Shown here piece by piece: positions 25,383 through 33,713 of a stretch of 64,000 bases of DNA. The translations under genes were made by a program, and so were the position numbers. This DNA comes from BQJU01 sp965229635 (lineage in GTDB: Bacteria; Bacteroidota; Bacteroidia; Chitinophagales; Saprospiraceae), in assembly GCA_965229635.1 (NCBI GenBank), contig OZ245894.1, forward strand, positions 6,200,001 to 6,264,000. The letters run 5' to 3'. Position 1 is the first letter of the stretch. Each line of letters starts with the position of its first letter. The notes under the pieces were generated by a model. The model had not been told where the DNA came from, searched no databases, and saw nothing but the letters and a program-made list of their open reading frames with translations.

Positions 25383-26204
25383 ATGGAAATCATTTTCATC
25401 CTGGGAGGCGCGTATGCATTGCTACTGGTCGGATTTTACTTCTTCCAGGAGAAGTTCATTTTTCAACCCAAACCGCTGAAAACAACCCATCAGTTTAGCT
25501 TTGAACAGGAATTTGAAGAGTTTTTCCTGAACAGCCCTGAAGCGGGGATAAAAGTCAATGCTCTTTTTTTTCCCAGTCGCCCGATTTCCCACGGCATTGT
25601 GTTGTACCTACACGGCAATGCCGATAACTTACAGCGCTGGAGCAGGCACGCGGTTGATTTCCTACGTCATCAGTACGATGTATTGTTTATCGACTATCCG
25701 GGCTACGGCAAGAGCCCTGGCGAGCCTTCTGAAACACATTGTTACCAAAGTGCCGAGTTGGCCTACGCCTGGGTAGCGGAGCGCTATGCCCAACAAAATA
25801 TCATTATTTACGGTCGGTCATTAGGTACTGGCGTTGCTGCTTATCTGGCCGCCCGCCATCCGGCCCAACAATTGATTTTGGAGACTCCGTTTCCAAGTAT
25901 TCCCAAGCTGGTCCGTTTCTGGGTTCCCGGTTTTTTACGGGTCCGTCATCATTTTCCGGTGGAAAAATACTTGCAGCAAGTTAAATATCCAATTACCATA
26001 TTTCAGGGCACCTGGGACATCATCGTGCCACACCGTGCTGCGGTTCAGTTAAAACCACACCTGGAAAGGGATGAAGATTTTATCACCATTGAAAAAGGAA
26101 GACATAAAAACCTCAACCAGTTTCAGGAATACCAGGAAAAGCTGGAAGACCTGCTGGCCATTGAGGCGCTAAAGAAAGCAAAGAGACAATCAAAACAAAA
26201 CTAG
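25383..26204 (+). CDS. Membrane-anchored alpha/beta-hydrolase (BEM46/ABHD13-like), copy 1
   Basis: A hydrolase with one N-terminal membrane helix and an alpha/beta-hydrolase domain. The oxyanion segment is VLYLHGNADNLQRW, followed by DYPGYGKSPG, the nucleophile elbow YGRSLGTGVA, an acidic residue in FQGTWDIIVP and a His in KGRHKNL. The ATG at 25383 starts right at the membrane helix. An upstream TTG at 25332 would add 17 residues and is less likely. It is followed after 7 bp by a paralogue and then an acyl-CoA synthetase, so a lipid or fatty-acyl ester substrate is reasonable but unproven. Confidence 0.83.
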   Translation: MEIIFILGGAYALLLVGFYFFQEKFIFQPKPLKTTHQFSFEQEFEEFFLNSPEAGIKVNALFFPSRPISHGIVLYLHGNADNLQRWSRHAVDFLRHQYDVLFIDYPGYGKSPGEPSETHCYQSAELAYAWVAERYAQQNIIIYGRSLGTGVAAYLAARHPAQQLILETPFPSIPKLVRFWVPGFLRVRHHFPVEKYLQQVKYPITIFQGTWDIIVPHRAAVQLKPHLERDEDFITIEKGRHKNLNQFQEYQEKLEDLLAIEALKKAKRQSKQN

Positions 26205-26211
26205 CCCAACC

Positions 26212-27039
26212 ATGCTGATCTGGAAAATACTATCGATTCTTGTGGTCGTGTACAATGCGGTCAATTTATTTTTTTACTTCTTTCAGCATTTTTTCTTTTT
26301 CCGTCCGGAAATACTACACAAAGATTTTACCTACCAGTACGCTTTTGAATTTGAGGAAAAGACTTTTGAGATGGAGGACGGTGGCGTGATCAATAGCATT
26401 TATTTCCAGGTGCCCAATAGTCGCGGGGTGATTTATTACCTCAAGGGCAATTCCCGCAGCATCAAAGGCTGGGGCAAATTTGCGAAGGATTTTGTGGGCA
26501 ATGGTTACGACTTCTTTATGATGGATTATCGTGGTTTTGGCAAAAGCAGAGGCAAACGAACGGAGCAGAAGTTGTACAGTGATGCCCAGATGCTGTACAA
26601 ATGGTTGAGTAAACGATATTCAGAGGATCAAATTGTGGTATATGGCCGCTCAATGGGCTCAGGCATTGCTGCACGGGTGGCTTCGTGGAATGACCCAAAA
26701 ATGCTGATTTTAGATTCTCCTTACTACAGCTTTTTTCATCAGATTAAGCGCTTTGGACCGTTCTTGCTCTTAAAATTCTTGCTGCGTTATCAAATTCGCA
26801 CGGATCAGTTTCTAAAAAGCATACAGTGTCCGGTATTTCTACTGCATGGTACCAAAGATCGCTTGATTCCCTATAAGCACAGTGTCCGGCTGCAGGAAAT
26901 AAACCCAAATCTGATCACACTAATGCCCATTGAAGAGGCCGGCCACAACAACCTGCCTGATTTTCCACGATACCACCAGTACCTATATGATATCCTGAAT
27001 GATCAGTATACTCCCGTAGCAAAAGCAGTAAGCGCATGA
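26212..27039 (+). CDS. Membrane-anchored alpha/beta-hydrolase, copy 2
   Basis: A 275-residue paralogue of the preceding hydrolase. It has an N-terminal membrane helix (about 4-26), the nucleophile elbow YGRSMGSGIA, DYRGFGKSRG, an acid in LHGTKDRLIP and the His in EEAGHNNLPDF. The oxyanion HGN motif of the first copy reads YLKGNSRS here, with Lys in place of His, so activity or substrate may differ. It overlaps the acyl-CoA synthetase gene by 4 bp, which implies co-translation. Confidence 0.83.
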   Translation: MLIWKILSILVVVYNAVNLFFYFFQHFFFFRPEILHKDFTYQYAFEFEEKTFEMEDGGVINSIYFQVPNSRGVIYYLKGNSRSIKGWGKFAKDFVGNGYDFFMMDYRGFGKSRGKRTEQKLYSDAQMLYKWLSKRYSEDQIVVYGRSMGSGIAARVASWNDPKMLILDSPYYSFFHQIKRFGPFLLLKFLLRYQIRTDQFLKSIQCPVFLLHGTKDRLIPYKHSVRLQEINPNLITLMPIEEAGHNNLPDFPRYHQYLYDILNDQYTPVAKAVSA

Positions 27040-28826
27040 GTATGACCCGCACCTTCGACATCCTCAACATGCAAATGGGCAAATATCCGCAAGAGAAAGC
27101 AATTGTTTGCCGTGAACCAGGGGGCAAATGGATTTCCTATTCCACCCAGCGGTGTATTGAAATGACCGATCATTACAGTCACTGCCTGCTGGCATCTGGT
27201 GTTCAGCATGGCGACCGGATCATCATTATCCCGCATTTAGCCTCCGCCGACTGGATATTTCTTGACCTTGCCATTCAACAGATTGGAGCTATTGTAGTAC
27301 CCATACACTTTACCAGCGCGGTAGATCAGTTGCACTACGTACTCAAGCACACCGAAGCCAATTTCTGTTTTATTGCCCACGGCGGACTGGCTGAGAAGTT
27401 CTATCCTGCCACTAGGGTATTCCCCGAATTGCAGCAGATTTTCCTTCGGGATATTCCGGAAGGAGGCATGAGCCTAACCAATTGGCGCAAGCAGCCCCTG
27501 CCACAGCAAGAAATCGATCTGGAAGTCATAAAAGACAACATCAAGGGACAAGATTTAGCCGCCATTCTCTACACCTCAGGGACCACTGGCATTCCCAAAG
27601 GCGTGATGCTGAGTCACAGCAATATTATCAGCAATTTACATTCGGTTATTCCGCTGCTTCCTGTAACGCCCAAAAAGACGGTTATCAGTTTTCTGCCCTT
27701 CAGTCACATTTTTGAACGCATGAGCATTTACACCTATCTGGCCATGGGCGTGAAGCTACATTTACCGGTGGATCGGGACTATTTACAAAAGGCCCTAAAG
27801 GAAGTCAGACCACATATTTTCACCTCGGTACCACGCATCCTGGAAAAGATGTACGAGGTTTTGCTGGCCAAGAAACCCGAAATGAGCTGGCTCCAACGTA
27901 AGGTTACCGGATGGGCTATTGGTATCGGGAAGCAATACCGCGAACGCCCATCGATGGCTCCCCTGTATTGGCTACAGCTACAATTGGCCAGGTTGCTGGT
28001 GTTCCGACAGCTGAAAAAAGAACTGGGCGGCCGGGTCGAAGCCATCGTCATTGGGGCTGCTTATTTGCAGCCCGAACTGGGAAGGCTCTTTGGTGCTATG
28101 AAGATCAAGGTTCGGGAAGGCTACGGCATGACGGAGACTTCGCCGGTCATTACCCTCAATCGTTTTACACCGGGTTTGTACGCATTTGGCACCGTGGGGT
28201 TGCCCATTCCCGGTGTGCAGGTACGCATTGCCAATGCCGATGAAACCGGTGAGGGGGAAGTAATGGTCAAGGGCCCCAATGTAATGCAAGGATATTATAA
28301 AAATGAAGAGGCAACCCAAGCAGTACTCGAAGCTGATGGCTGGCTGCATACCGGCGATATCGGCAAATTTGTGCGTAACCGCTTTCTGCAAATCACTGAC
28401 CGGCAAAAGGATATTTTTAAAACCTCTTCAGGGAAATTTATTGCCCCCCTGGTGCTGGAAAACCACTTCAAGCAATCCCCTTATATCGAACAAATTATGA
28501 TCATTGGCTTCCAGCGCCCGTATGTCACCGCCATTATCAAGCCCAATTTCCCTCTGCTGAAAAACTGGTGCGACAATCAGGATATCCACTGGACTGGGCC
28601 CGAATATATGGTGCACAACTTGAAGGTCAAGGAAAAAATGCAGGACCAGGTCGACCAACTCAATGACGAACTCCCCAATTACCAAACCCTCCGCGCCTTC
28701 CACCTCACCGCCCAGGAATGGACCATCGAATCAGGATTACTGACCTATACGATGAAACTGATTCGCCCCAAAATTCTGGAAGCTTATCAAAAAGAAGTGG
28801 ATTCATTATACAGTTCTGAATCTTAA
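27036..28826 (+). CDS. Long-chain fatty-acid--CoA ligase (AMP-forming)
   Basis: Activates fatty acids to acyl-CoA through an acyl-AMP intermediate. The 596-residue ANL-superfamily protein has the P-loop LYTSGTTGIPKGVMLSH (about 180-196), the linker/adenine region REGYGMTETSP, the hinge GWLHTGDIGKF and the C-terminal QITDRQKDIFKTSSGKF. Sequence and length match the FadD15/long-chain group found in most Bacteroidota. The start overlaps the upstream hydrolase by 4 bp. REP-like hairpins begin about 10 bp after its stop and may act as its 3' end. Confidence 0.92.
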   Translation: MSMTRTFDILNMQMGKYPQEKAIVCREPGGKWISYSTQRCIEMTDHYSHCLLASGVQHGDRIIIIPHLASADWIFLDLAIQQIGAIVVPIHFTSAVDQLHYVLKHTEANFCFIAHGGLAEKFYPATRVFPELQQIFLRDIPEGGMSLTNWRKQPLPQQEIDLEVIKDNIKGQDLAAILYTSGTTGIPKGVMLSHSNIISNLHSVIPLLPVTPKKTVISFLPFSHIFERMSIYTYLAMGVKLHLPVDRDYLQKALKEVRPHIFTSVPRILEKMYEVLLAKKPEMSWLQRKVTGWAIGIGKQYRERPSMAPLYWLQLQLARLLVFRQLKKELGGRVEAIVIGAAYLQPELGRLFGAMKIKVREGYGMTETSPVITLNRFTPGLYAFGTVGLPIPGVQVRIANADETGEGEVMVKGPNVMQGYYKNEEATQAVLEADGWLHTGDIGKFVRNRFLQITDRQKDIFKTSSGKFIAPLVLENHFKQSPYIEQIMIIGFQRPYVTAIIKPNFPLLKNWCDNQDIHWTGPEYMVHNLKVKEKMQDQVDQLNDELPNYQTLRAFHLTAQEWTIESGLLTYTMKLIRPKILEAYQKEVDSLYSSES

Positions 28827-28836
28827 CAAAGAGATA

Positions 28837-28925
28837 TTCAACCCCTTCAGGGTTGAAAACAAAAAATGACAACCATTAGCAAAGGGAATATCCCTTTGCC
28901 AATGCATTTTTGCCCTTCAGGCAAA
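28837..28925. repeat. Three REP-like hairpins after the acyl-CoA synthetase gene
   Basis: Three short hairpins stand in a row: TTCAACCC-CTTCA-GGGTTGAA (28837-28857), GCAAAGGGA-ATA-TCCCTTTGC (28879-28899) and TTTGCC-CTTCA-GGCAAA (28909-28925). Two share the loop CTTCA. They look like diverged relatives of the hairpins in the following array (AACCC-TTTCA-GGGTT on its minus strand). Confidence 0.6.
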
Positions 28926-28941
28926 GCAGCCATCACAAAGT

Positions 28942-29421
28942 AACCCCTGAAAGGGTCCCATAACCCCTCCGTCAGACACCGTCCGATGTAAAAACAACCC
29001 TGAAAGGGTCCCATAACCCCTCCGTCAGACACCGTCCGATGAATAAAAAAAACCCTGAAAGGGTCCCATAACCCTCCGTCGGACAAAGTCCGATGTAAAA
29101 CCCTCCCTCCATCAAAAACCGTCCGTTATAAACAACCCTAAAAGGGTCCCATGACCCCTCCGTCAGACACCGTTCGATGAATAAAAAAACCCTGAAAGGG
29201 TTGCATAACCCTCCGTCGGACAAAGTCCGATGTAAAACCCTCCCTCCATCAAAAACCGTCCGTTATAAACAACCCTAAAAGGGTCCCATAACCCCTCCGT
29301 CAGACACCGTCCGATGAATAAAAAAACCCTGAAAGGGTCCCATAACCCTCCGTCAGACACCGTCCGATGTAAAAACAACCCTGAAAGGGTTGCATAACCC
29401 TCCGTCGGACAAAGTCCGATG
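28942..29421. repeat. REP array 1: eight tandem hairpin units
   Basis: Eight units start at about 28942, 28996, 29051, 29134, 29188, 29271, 29325 and 29377, spaced 52-55 bp apart with two longer spacings of 83 bp. Each unit has a hairpin AACCCTGAAAGGGT, a short AT-rich step, then CCGTCAGACACCGTCCGAT, in some copies CGGAC-AAA-GTCCG, which forms a second hairpin. All units face the same way. Open frames across this stretch are artefacts of the repeat. It ends 42 bp before the stop of the RAYT gene. Confidence 0.85.
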
Positions 29422-29463
29422 AAAGCTCTTCATTTCTGAAAAACGCATTTTCGCTTCAACATA

Positions 29464-29916
29464 TCAATCCCACAAATACCGCTCATCATACTCCACCTCA
29501 TAATACTCCAAATACTCAAGCAATTCCCTTTCGAATGCTTTCTTCCGATGATGTTCCTTCTGATTGCGAATATACCGATCCACAATATCCACGCGATAGC
29601 GATCAACTGAGAACGTAGCATACCCATCTTGCCAGCGAAAATCATTAAATTTTGCACCTTTGGTTTTGATCCAGCGGCTGCTGTATTGTTTGATTAGTTG
29701 CACATATTTCGCAATGGTGATCGTGCGTGGAAGTGTGGAAAGAATATGGATATGATCTGGCATGCCATTGATATTGATGGGAATTCCACCGGCGTTGAGA
29801 ATAATGCCTCCGATATAAGCATAGAGTTCATCCTCTATCTCCGGAAGAATTTGATTTCGCCGATACTTTGTACTGAAAACGGTATGTAAGAATACCTTAG
29901 AGAGGGATTGGGGCAT
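29464..29916 (-). CDS. REP-associated tyrosine transposase (RAYT), IS200/IS605-like Y1 HUH enzyme
   Basis: Single-strand DNA nuclease/strand transferase of the Y1 family. From ATG at 29916 it has 150 residues. The HUH metal motif is H55-I56-H57 in GMPDHIHILS, and the catalytic Tyr is Y115 in VDRYIRNQKEHH, the usual RAYT context. A longer frame to 29994 exists, but its first 26 residues do not look like the family. It has no IS200-type ends of its own and is flanked on both sides by REP-like arrays, so it is probably a domesticated transposase that spreads or maintains REP hairpins. Confidence 0.88.
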   Translation of the reverse strand: MPQSLSKVFLHTVFSTKYRRNQILPEIEDELYAYIGGIILNAGGIPININGMPDHIHILSTLPRTITIAKYVQLIKQYSSRWIKTKGAKFNDFRWQDGYATFSVDRYRVDIVDRYIRNQKEHHRKKAFERELLEYLEYYEVEYDERYLWD

Positions 29917-30077
29917 GAGCACATTTTTTGAAGTCCGGATTGACCAGACCAATTGACCAATTAGATTCCATAGCGTACTAAAACAGGAATCCATATTTCA
30001 CATCACCCTCTAAAAATAAGAAAACTTCCTAAAAAACACAATGCTTCCGTCCCCCTAATTCAAGCACCGCAGTAGAA

Positions 30078-30260
30078 AATCCTGAAAGGGGCGCACCAAG
30101 CCCCCATCGTGCACCATCCGATGTAAAGAACCCTGAAAGAGTTGCATAACCTCTCCCTCAGAACCGTCCGATGCAAAAAAACCTGAAAGCGTTTCATAAC
30201 CGTCCGACATAAAGAACCCTGAAAGGGTTCCATACCCCCTCCGTCGGACACCGTCCGATG
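30078..30260. repeat. REP array 2: four diverged units
   Basis: Four degenerate copies of the same hairpin unit, starting near 30079, 30129, 30180 and 30215, in the same orientation as array 1. The last copy is the best preserved (AACCCTGAAAGGGTT then CCGTCGGACACCGTCCGATG). It ends 4 bp from the stop codon of the next gene. Together with array 1 it brackets the RAYT gene. Confidence 0.75.
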
Positions 30261-30264
30261 AGGG

Positions 30265-31074
30265 TTATTTCCGTCGAAGCACACAACCCCCCTTCTCCGT
30301 GCGAATAAACTTCGCTTCCAGTCCAAACTCATCCATCCAGCGCTGAATCGTTTGCCGTTCGCTGGCGCGGTCGGCATCGTCAGCGATGATGATGGCATTC
30401 GGCGAAAGCCGATCCCAGAGAATGGGAATGGCCGGATAACGAGCCAGGTGCTGGATCGGTTCAGGAGGACCGTCAATGACCAATAGATCAATGGGAGGCA
30501 AACCTTCCAGCTGAGATATATCATACCACTGCCAGTTTTGGCCATTCAGAGAGTAGCTTTTTAAAGGCGCGTGTAGCACATCCGAGCCCGGGTTTTTTAC
30601 TCGATCACGTGATTGATCGGCATAAAAAGCTTCGTGTTCCAATGCCAGGTGTTTGGCATCAGATTTTTGGTGCAACAACCACTCCGAAATGATCATGGTC
30701 GATACTCCGGAACTCGCCTCCACCACTACCTGAGGATTTAATTCCTTGCAGTATTCCACTACCACTTTTAAAAAATCTGGAGAACCGGCAATGCCTCGCG
30801 TGGGTGGTAGCGCCATCGATGGAGTGAATTGGCGGTACAGCCACATCCACGACTCTACCTGGTTGACATCTTGTGTGCGGTCGAGGTGAAAGCGATACAT
30901 CAATTGGCTGACCCGAAAAATCAGGATCAGATACGCCAGTCCCAGCAATGCCAGACCGGGCACCAACACGGGAAAATGCCCGAGATATTCAAGGGCCAAA
31001 AGAACCGAAACGATGATTGCCGTTACGGTAATGGCTATCTGAAAAAACCGAAAGGTGGTATATGGTTTGTGCAT
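30265..31074 (-). CDS. Membrane-anchored class I methyltransferase-like protein
   Basis: A 269-residue protein with two N-terminal membrane helices (about 10-55) and a soluble Rossmann-like domain. VVVEASSGVSTMII fits a SAM-binding motif I, HLALEHEAFYADQSR motif II, and PPIDLLVIDGPPEP the acidic strand that precedes the active site. This pattern is seen in putative sugar-O-methyltransferases of surface glycan loci. No catalytic detail can be given. The neighbours, a sulfotransferase-like gene (6 bp away) and a flippase gene, support polysaccharide modification. A repeat array begins just past the stop. Confidence 0.65.
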   Translation of the reverse strand: MHKPYTTFRFFQIAITVTAIIVSVLLALEYLGHFPVLVPGLALLGLAYLILIFRVSQLMYRFHLDRTQDVNQVESWMWLYRQFTPSMALPPTRGIAGSPDFLKVVVEYCKELNPQVVVEASSGVSTMIISEWLLHQKSDAKHLALEHEAFYADQSRDRVKNPGSDVLHAPLKSYSLNGQNWQWYDISQLEGLPPIDLLVIDGPPEPIQHLARYPAIPILWDRLSPNAIIIADDADRASERQTIQRWMDEFGLEAKFIRTEKGGCVLRRK

Positions 31075-31080
31075 AAGTAT

Positions 31081-31656
31081 TTACTTCTTCAACATATTCG
31101 TGAATCGTTCCCAGCGAGTCTTGGTACGGCTGGGGTTGTGGCGGTAATTCCATTCTTTGATCGCCATTTTAAGATCGCCCTCGGCGCCAATCCAATCGAG
31201 AAATTTTGGAAAATCTTCCTTGATATTTTCCAGCGTCATCCGCATCACATTGGTTTTATCACGCAGAAAATAACTGATATTGGTGTTTACTGTATCGTAG
31301 TAGTCCAGGCAAAATTCGAGGCCTTCATTCTCCTGTCGCATCAGTATCCCTTGTGTATAGGCTTTGATGATACTATTTTTAAAATCCCAGCGCCGATTAA
31401 AACTATTTGCCGTAGCTTCGCGGTCTCTGGTGAGGTGAACGTAGTAAGCATCATTGCCGTATTTTTTACCTAACTTGCCCAGCACCCAACTCAGGCGATT
31501 GTCTGATTCAATGTGATTGTCTGGATAGTCCAGCCGGGCATCTCCAATAAATTTGGCGCGGCTTTCGTGGCCGGTGGTAAAATTTTCCAGATGCTGACAA
31601 GCCCTCAAAAAAGTGACCGATCCATTGCGACCGGTACAGAGAATAAATACATTCAT
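31081..31656 (-). CDS. Sulfotransferase-like P-loop protein
   Basis: A 191-residue protein whose first strand and loop, NVFILCTGRNGSVTFLRAC, resemble the 5'-phosphosulfate-binding loop of PAPS-dependent sulfotransferases. The middle region YYVHLTRDREATANSFNRRW resembles the 3'-phosphate-binding Arg/Ser segment of the same fold. It is shorter than most sulfotransferases and no PAPS synthesis genes are nearby, so sulfation of a glycan is only a suggestion. It forms an operon with the methyltransferase-like gene and is divergent from the flippase gene, with 17 bp between the starts. Confidence 0.6.
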   Translation of the reverse strand: MNVFILCTGRNGSVTFLRACQHLENFTTGHESRAKFIGDARLDYPDNHIESDNRLSWVLGKLGKKYGNDAYYVHLTRDREATANSFNRRWDFKNSIIKAYTQGILMRQENEGLEFCLDYYDTVNTNISYFLRDKTNVMRMTLENIKEDFPKFLDWIGAEGDLKMAIKEWNYRHNPSRTKTRWERFTNMLKK

Positions 31657-31673
31657 TAGACAAAAATTTTGGA

Positions 31674-33176
31674 ATGGGGACCATCAAACGGCAAGGCATA
31701 AGTTCAGGCATCTTCATGTACCTCGGCATGGTGATCGGGTTTGTGAATGTCAGCCTGCTCTTTCCCCGTTTTGTGGGTGTAGAAGTGCTGGGACTTACCC
31801 AGTGGCTTACCGAATATGCCGGCCTTTTTCTCCTCATCGGTAGCTTTGGCACCAATACGGCAACCATCCGCTTTTTTCCCCATTTCAAAGATCGGGACAG
31901 GCAACACAACGGATTTCTCAGCTTCTTATTCATTCTGAGAACCGTCGGCCTACTCCTGACCATTGTTGTGATCATTCTGACCAAAGATCAGATTATTGCC
32001 CTCTTCTCCGATGAGAAGAGTGCTCAATCAATTAACGATTATTATTTCTTACTACCCATTTTACTAGCGCTGACCAGCTATTCCGAACTCCTTGAAAATT
32101 ATGCTTCAGCGCTGATGCGTCCCCGGGTGGCTACCTTTTTCCGTGAGGTCATTATCCGACTTTCCACCCTGGTTTTTATTCTGTTCTATTACTTTGAATG
32201 GATCAGTTTGCAGCAATTTATCATCCTGTTTGCACTCCGTTTCGTTTTGGCCGTTGGAGGACTATTGTTTTTTATCTATTGGATTGGGGAGTTACACTTA
32301 AAAACTGACTGGTCCATTTTTCGAAAACCCATCTTTAAAAATGTGGCGAACTATGGTCTTTACTCCGTCTTTGCCACTTTGGGCAGCAAAATTACGACTA
32401 AAATTGATATTTTAATGATTGCGGCCCTAACTGATTTCACCGCAACCGGTATTTATACTACCATGTATTTTGTATCTACAGTAATCGTGATTCCACATTT
32501 GGGTATTTCTAAAATTGCCTCTCCCCTAATTGCCGAAGGATGGAAGAAAAATGATCTTAATGAAATCGGACACCTCTATCAGCGAACGGCCCTCAACAAT
32601 TTTATCGTGGCCTTACTGATCTTTATCGGCATCTACATCAACCTCAATCATTTGGTTACTATTCTGGGCAGTGAGGACTTTGCCGGAGCAGAATGGGTAG
32701 CTATTTATCTTGGACTTGGGCAGTTGGTTCATGTAGTCAACGGATATAACGGCCTGATCATTAATTATTCCCCCAGATACCGCTTCGATTTAATATCCAA
32801 AGGTATTACTGCCGTTCTGGCGGTAGTCACCAACTATCTGTTCATCCAATGGTACGGTATCATCGGAGCCGCTATTGCCACAGCCATTACGGTTATTCTG
32901 AGCAATATTATCAACCAGCTATTCGTGTACCTGCATTACCGTATTCATCCATTTACTAAAGGTATGCTACAAATTTTGGTGGTCGGCCTTCTAGCCATAT
33001 TACTCAATTATTGTCTCCCCACATTGGAGGGCTTTTTCCTGATCGACCTGATTTTCCGCTCAGCGATTATCACCATATTCTACGCTGGTTGCTTATTGCT
33101 TTTCCGAATTAGCCCGGATATTTCTGACCTTACAGCCGAAGTCTGGCAGAAAGTCTTTGGTACCAAATCAAATTGA
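31674..33176 (+). CDS. Polysaccharide flippase (Wzx/MATE-MOP superfamily)
   Basis: A 500-residue integral membrane protein with 12-14 hydrophobic segments and no soluble domain, typical of lipid-linked oligosaccharide flippases. The N-terminal part (GIFMYLGMVIGFVNVSLLFPRFVGVEVLGL) is the conserved first two helices of the oligosaccharide flippase family. It would move undecaprenyl-linked glycans across the inner membrane. It is divergent from the methyltransferase and sulfotransferase-like genes, which could decorate the same glycan. No Wzy polymerase is visible in the window. Confidence 0.87.
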   Translation: MGTIKRQGISSGIFMYLGMVIGFVNVSLLFPRFVGVEVLGLTQWLTEYAGLFLLIGSFGTNTATIRFFPHFKDRDRQHNGFLSFLFILRTVGLLLTIVVIILTKDQIIALFSDEKSAQSINDYYFLLPILLALTSYSELLENYASALMRPRVATFFREVIIRLSTLVFILFYYFEWISLQQFIILFALRFVLAVGGLLFFIYWIGELHLKTDWSIFRKPIFKNVANYGLYSVFATLGSKITTKIDILMIAALTDFTATGIYTTMYFVSTVIVIPHLGISKIASPLIAEGWKKNDLNEIGHLYQRTALNNFIVALLIFIGIYINLNHLVTILGSEDFAGAEWVAIYLGLGQLVHVVNGYNGLIINYSPRYRFDLISKGITAVLAVVTNYLFIQWYGIIGAAIATAITVILSNIINQLFVYLHYRIHPFTKGMLQILVVGLLAILLNYCLPTLEGFFLIDLIFRSAIITIFYAGCLLLFRISPDISDLTAEVWQKVFGTKSN

Positions 33177-33296
33177 CCACCGGATTCACTACCAAACCAA
33201 CCACTCACCCCGACTTTAAGAGAGATTCGTAAATGGCTGCCCTATTTCTTGTCGGAATTGACGGGCACTGCTATTTTTGATCCTAAATTATATCCC

Positions 33297-33659
33297 ATGA
33301 ACAAACTTCTTTTGTTAGCCTGCACCGGGCTTATGCTCTGGTGCACGGCTTTCTCTTCCGTTCAGGACTTCGAATGTAAGTTGTTTATTCCCAATGTTTT
33401 TTCTCCCAATGATGATGGTGTCAATGACACTTTTTCTGTACAATCGCCCTGTAATATTGATGATTTTGAAATGACCATTTTCAACCGCTGGGGACATCAG
33501 GTTTTTCAAAGTAAATCTATGGAGGAAGGCTGGAATGGACAGGTGGCCGGAAAGCGTTTACCTAAAGATGTTTACACCTATTTTGTACGCTACCGTTTTG
33601 CCGAAGATCAAAATAAAGAAGACCGTATCGTCACGGGTGATGTGTCGATTTTGTATTGA
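33297..33659 (+). CDS. Stand-alone gliding-motility-type C-terminal domain protein (T9SS type B signal)
   Basis: From ATG at 33297 the 120-residue protein is just a signal peptide (about 1-19) plus one T9SS type B C-terminal domain. It shows FIPNVFSPNDDGVNDTF, FNRWGHQVFQS, WNGQVAGKRLPKDVYTYFV and a final beta strand VTGDVSIL. Such domains normally sit at the end of large secreted adhesins, and here there is no cargo. A longer frame to 33249 would put 16 residues in front of the signal peptide and is less likely. The gene is isolated between the flippase gene and a convergent gene. Confidence 0.8.
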   Translation: MNKLLLLACTGLMLWCTAFSSVQDFECKLFIPNVFSPNDDGVNDTFSVQSPCNIDDFEMTIFNRWGHQVFQSKSMEEGWNGQVAGKRLPKDVYTYFVRYRFAEDQNKEDRIVTGDVSILY

Positions 33660-33673
33660 TCTGGCAAAAGATC

Positions 33674-33706
33674 GTGTTTGGAGATCAGGCTTTGACCTCC
33701 AAACAC
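33674..33706. repeat. Hairpin between convergent genes, related to the foldback element at 42926
   Basis: Arms GTGTTTGGAGATC and GACCTCCAAACAC (12 of 13 paired) enclose a 7-nt loop. The same TTTGGAGGTC core forms the ends of the 164-bp foldback element at 42926-43089. It may also act as a two-way terminator, though it lacks a T-run. Confidence 0.6.
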
Positions 33707-33713
33707 CGTTACA

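Noticed and set aside
28847..29378. Overlapping minus-strand open frames rich in the words SDGG and WDPFRV
   Set aside because: They are translations of the tandem REP units; the residues simply mirror the 54-bp repeat and no family is recognisable.
28942..29421. Regular repeats considered as a CRISPR array
   Set aside because: There are no unique spacers of constant length; the whole unit is repeated, there are two internal hairpins, and no cas genes are near.
30060..30545. A 161-codon minus-strand frame overlapping the end of the methyltransferase-like gene
   Set aside because: Half of it is the antisense-phase shadow of the real gene and the rest runs through REP array 2.
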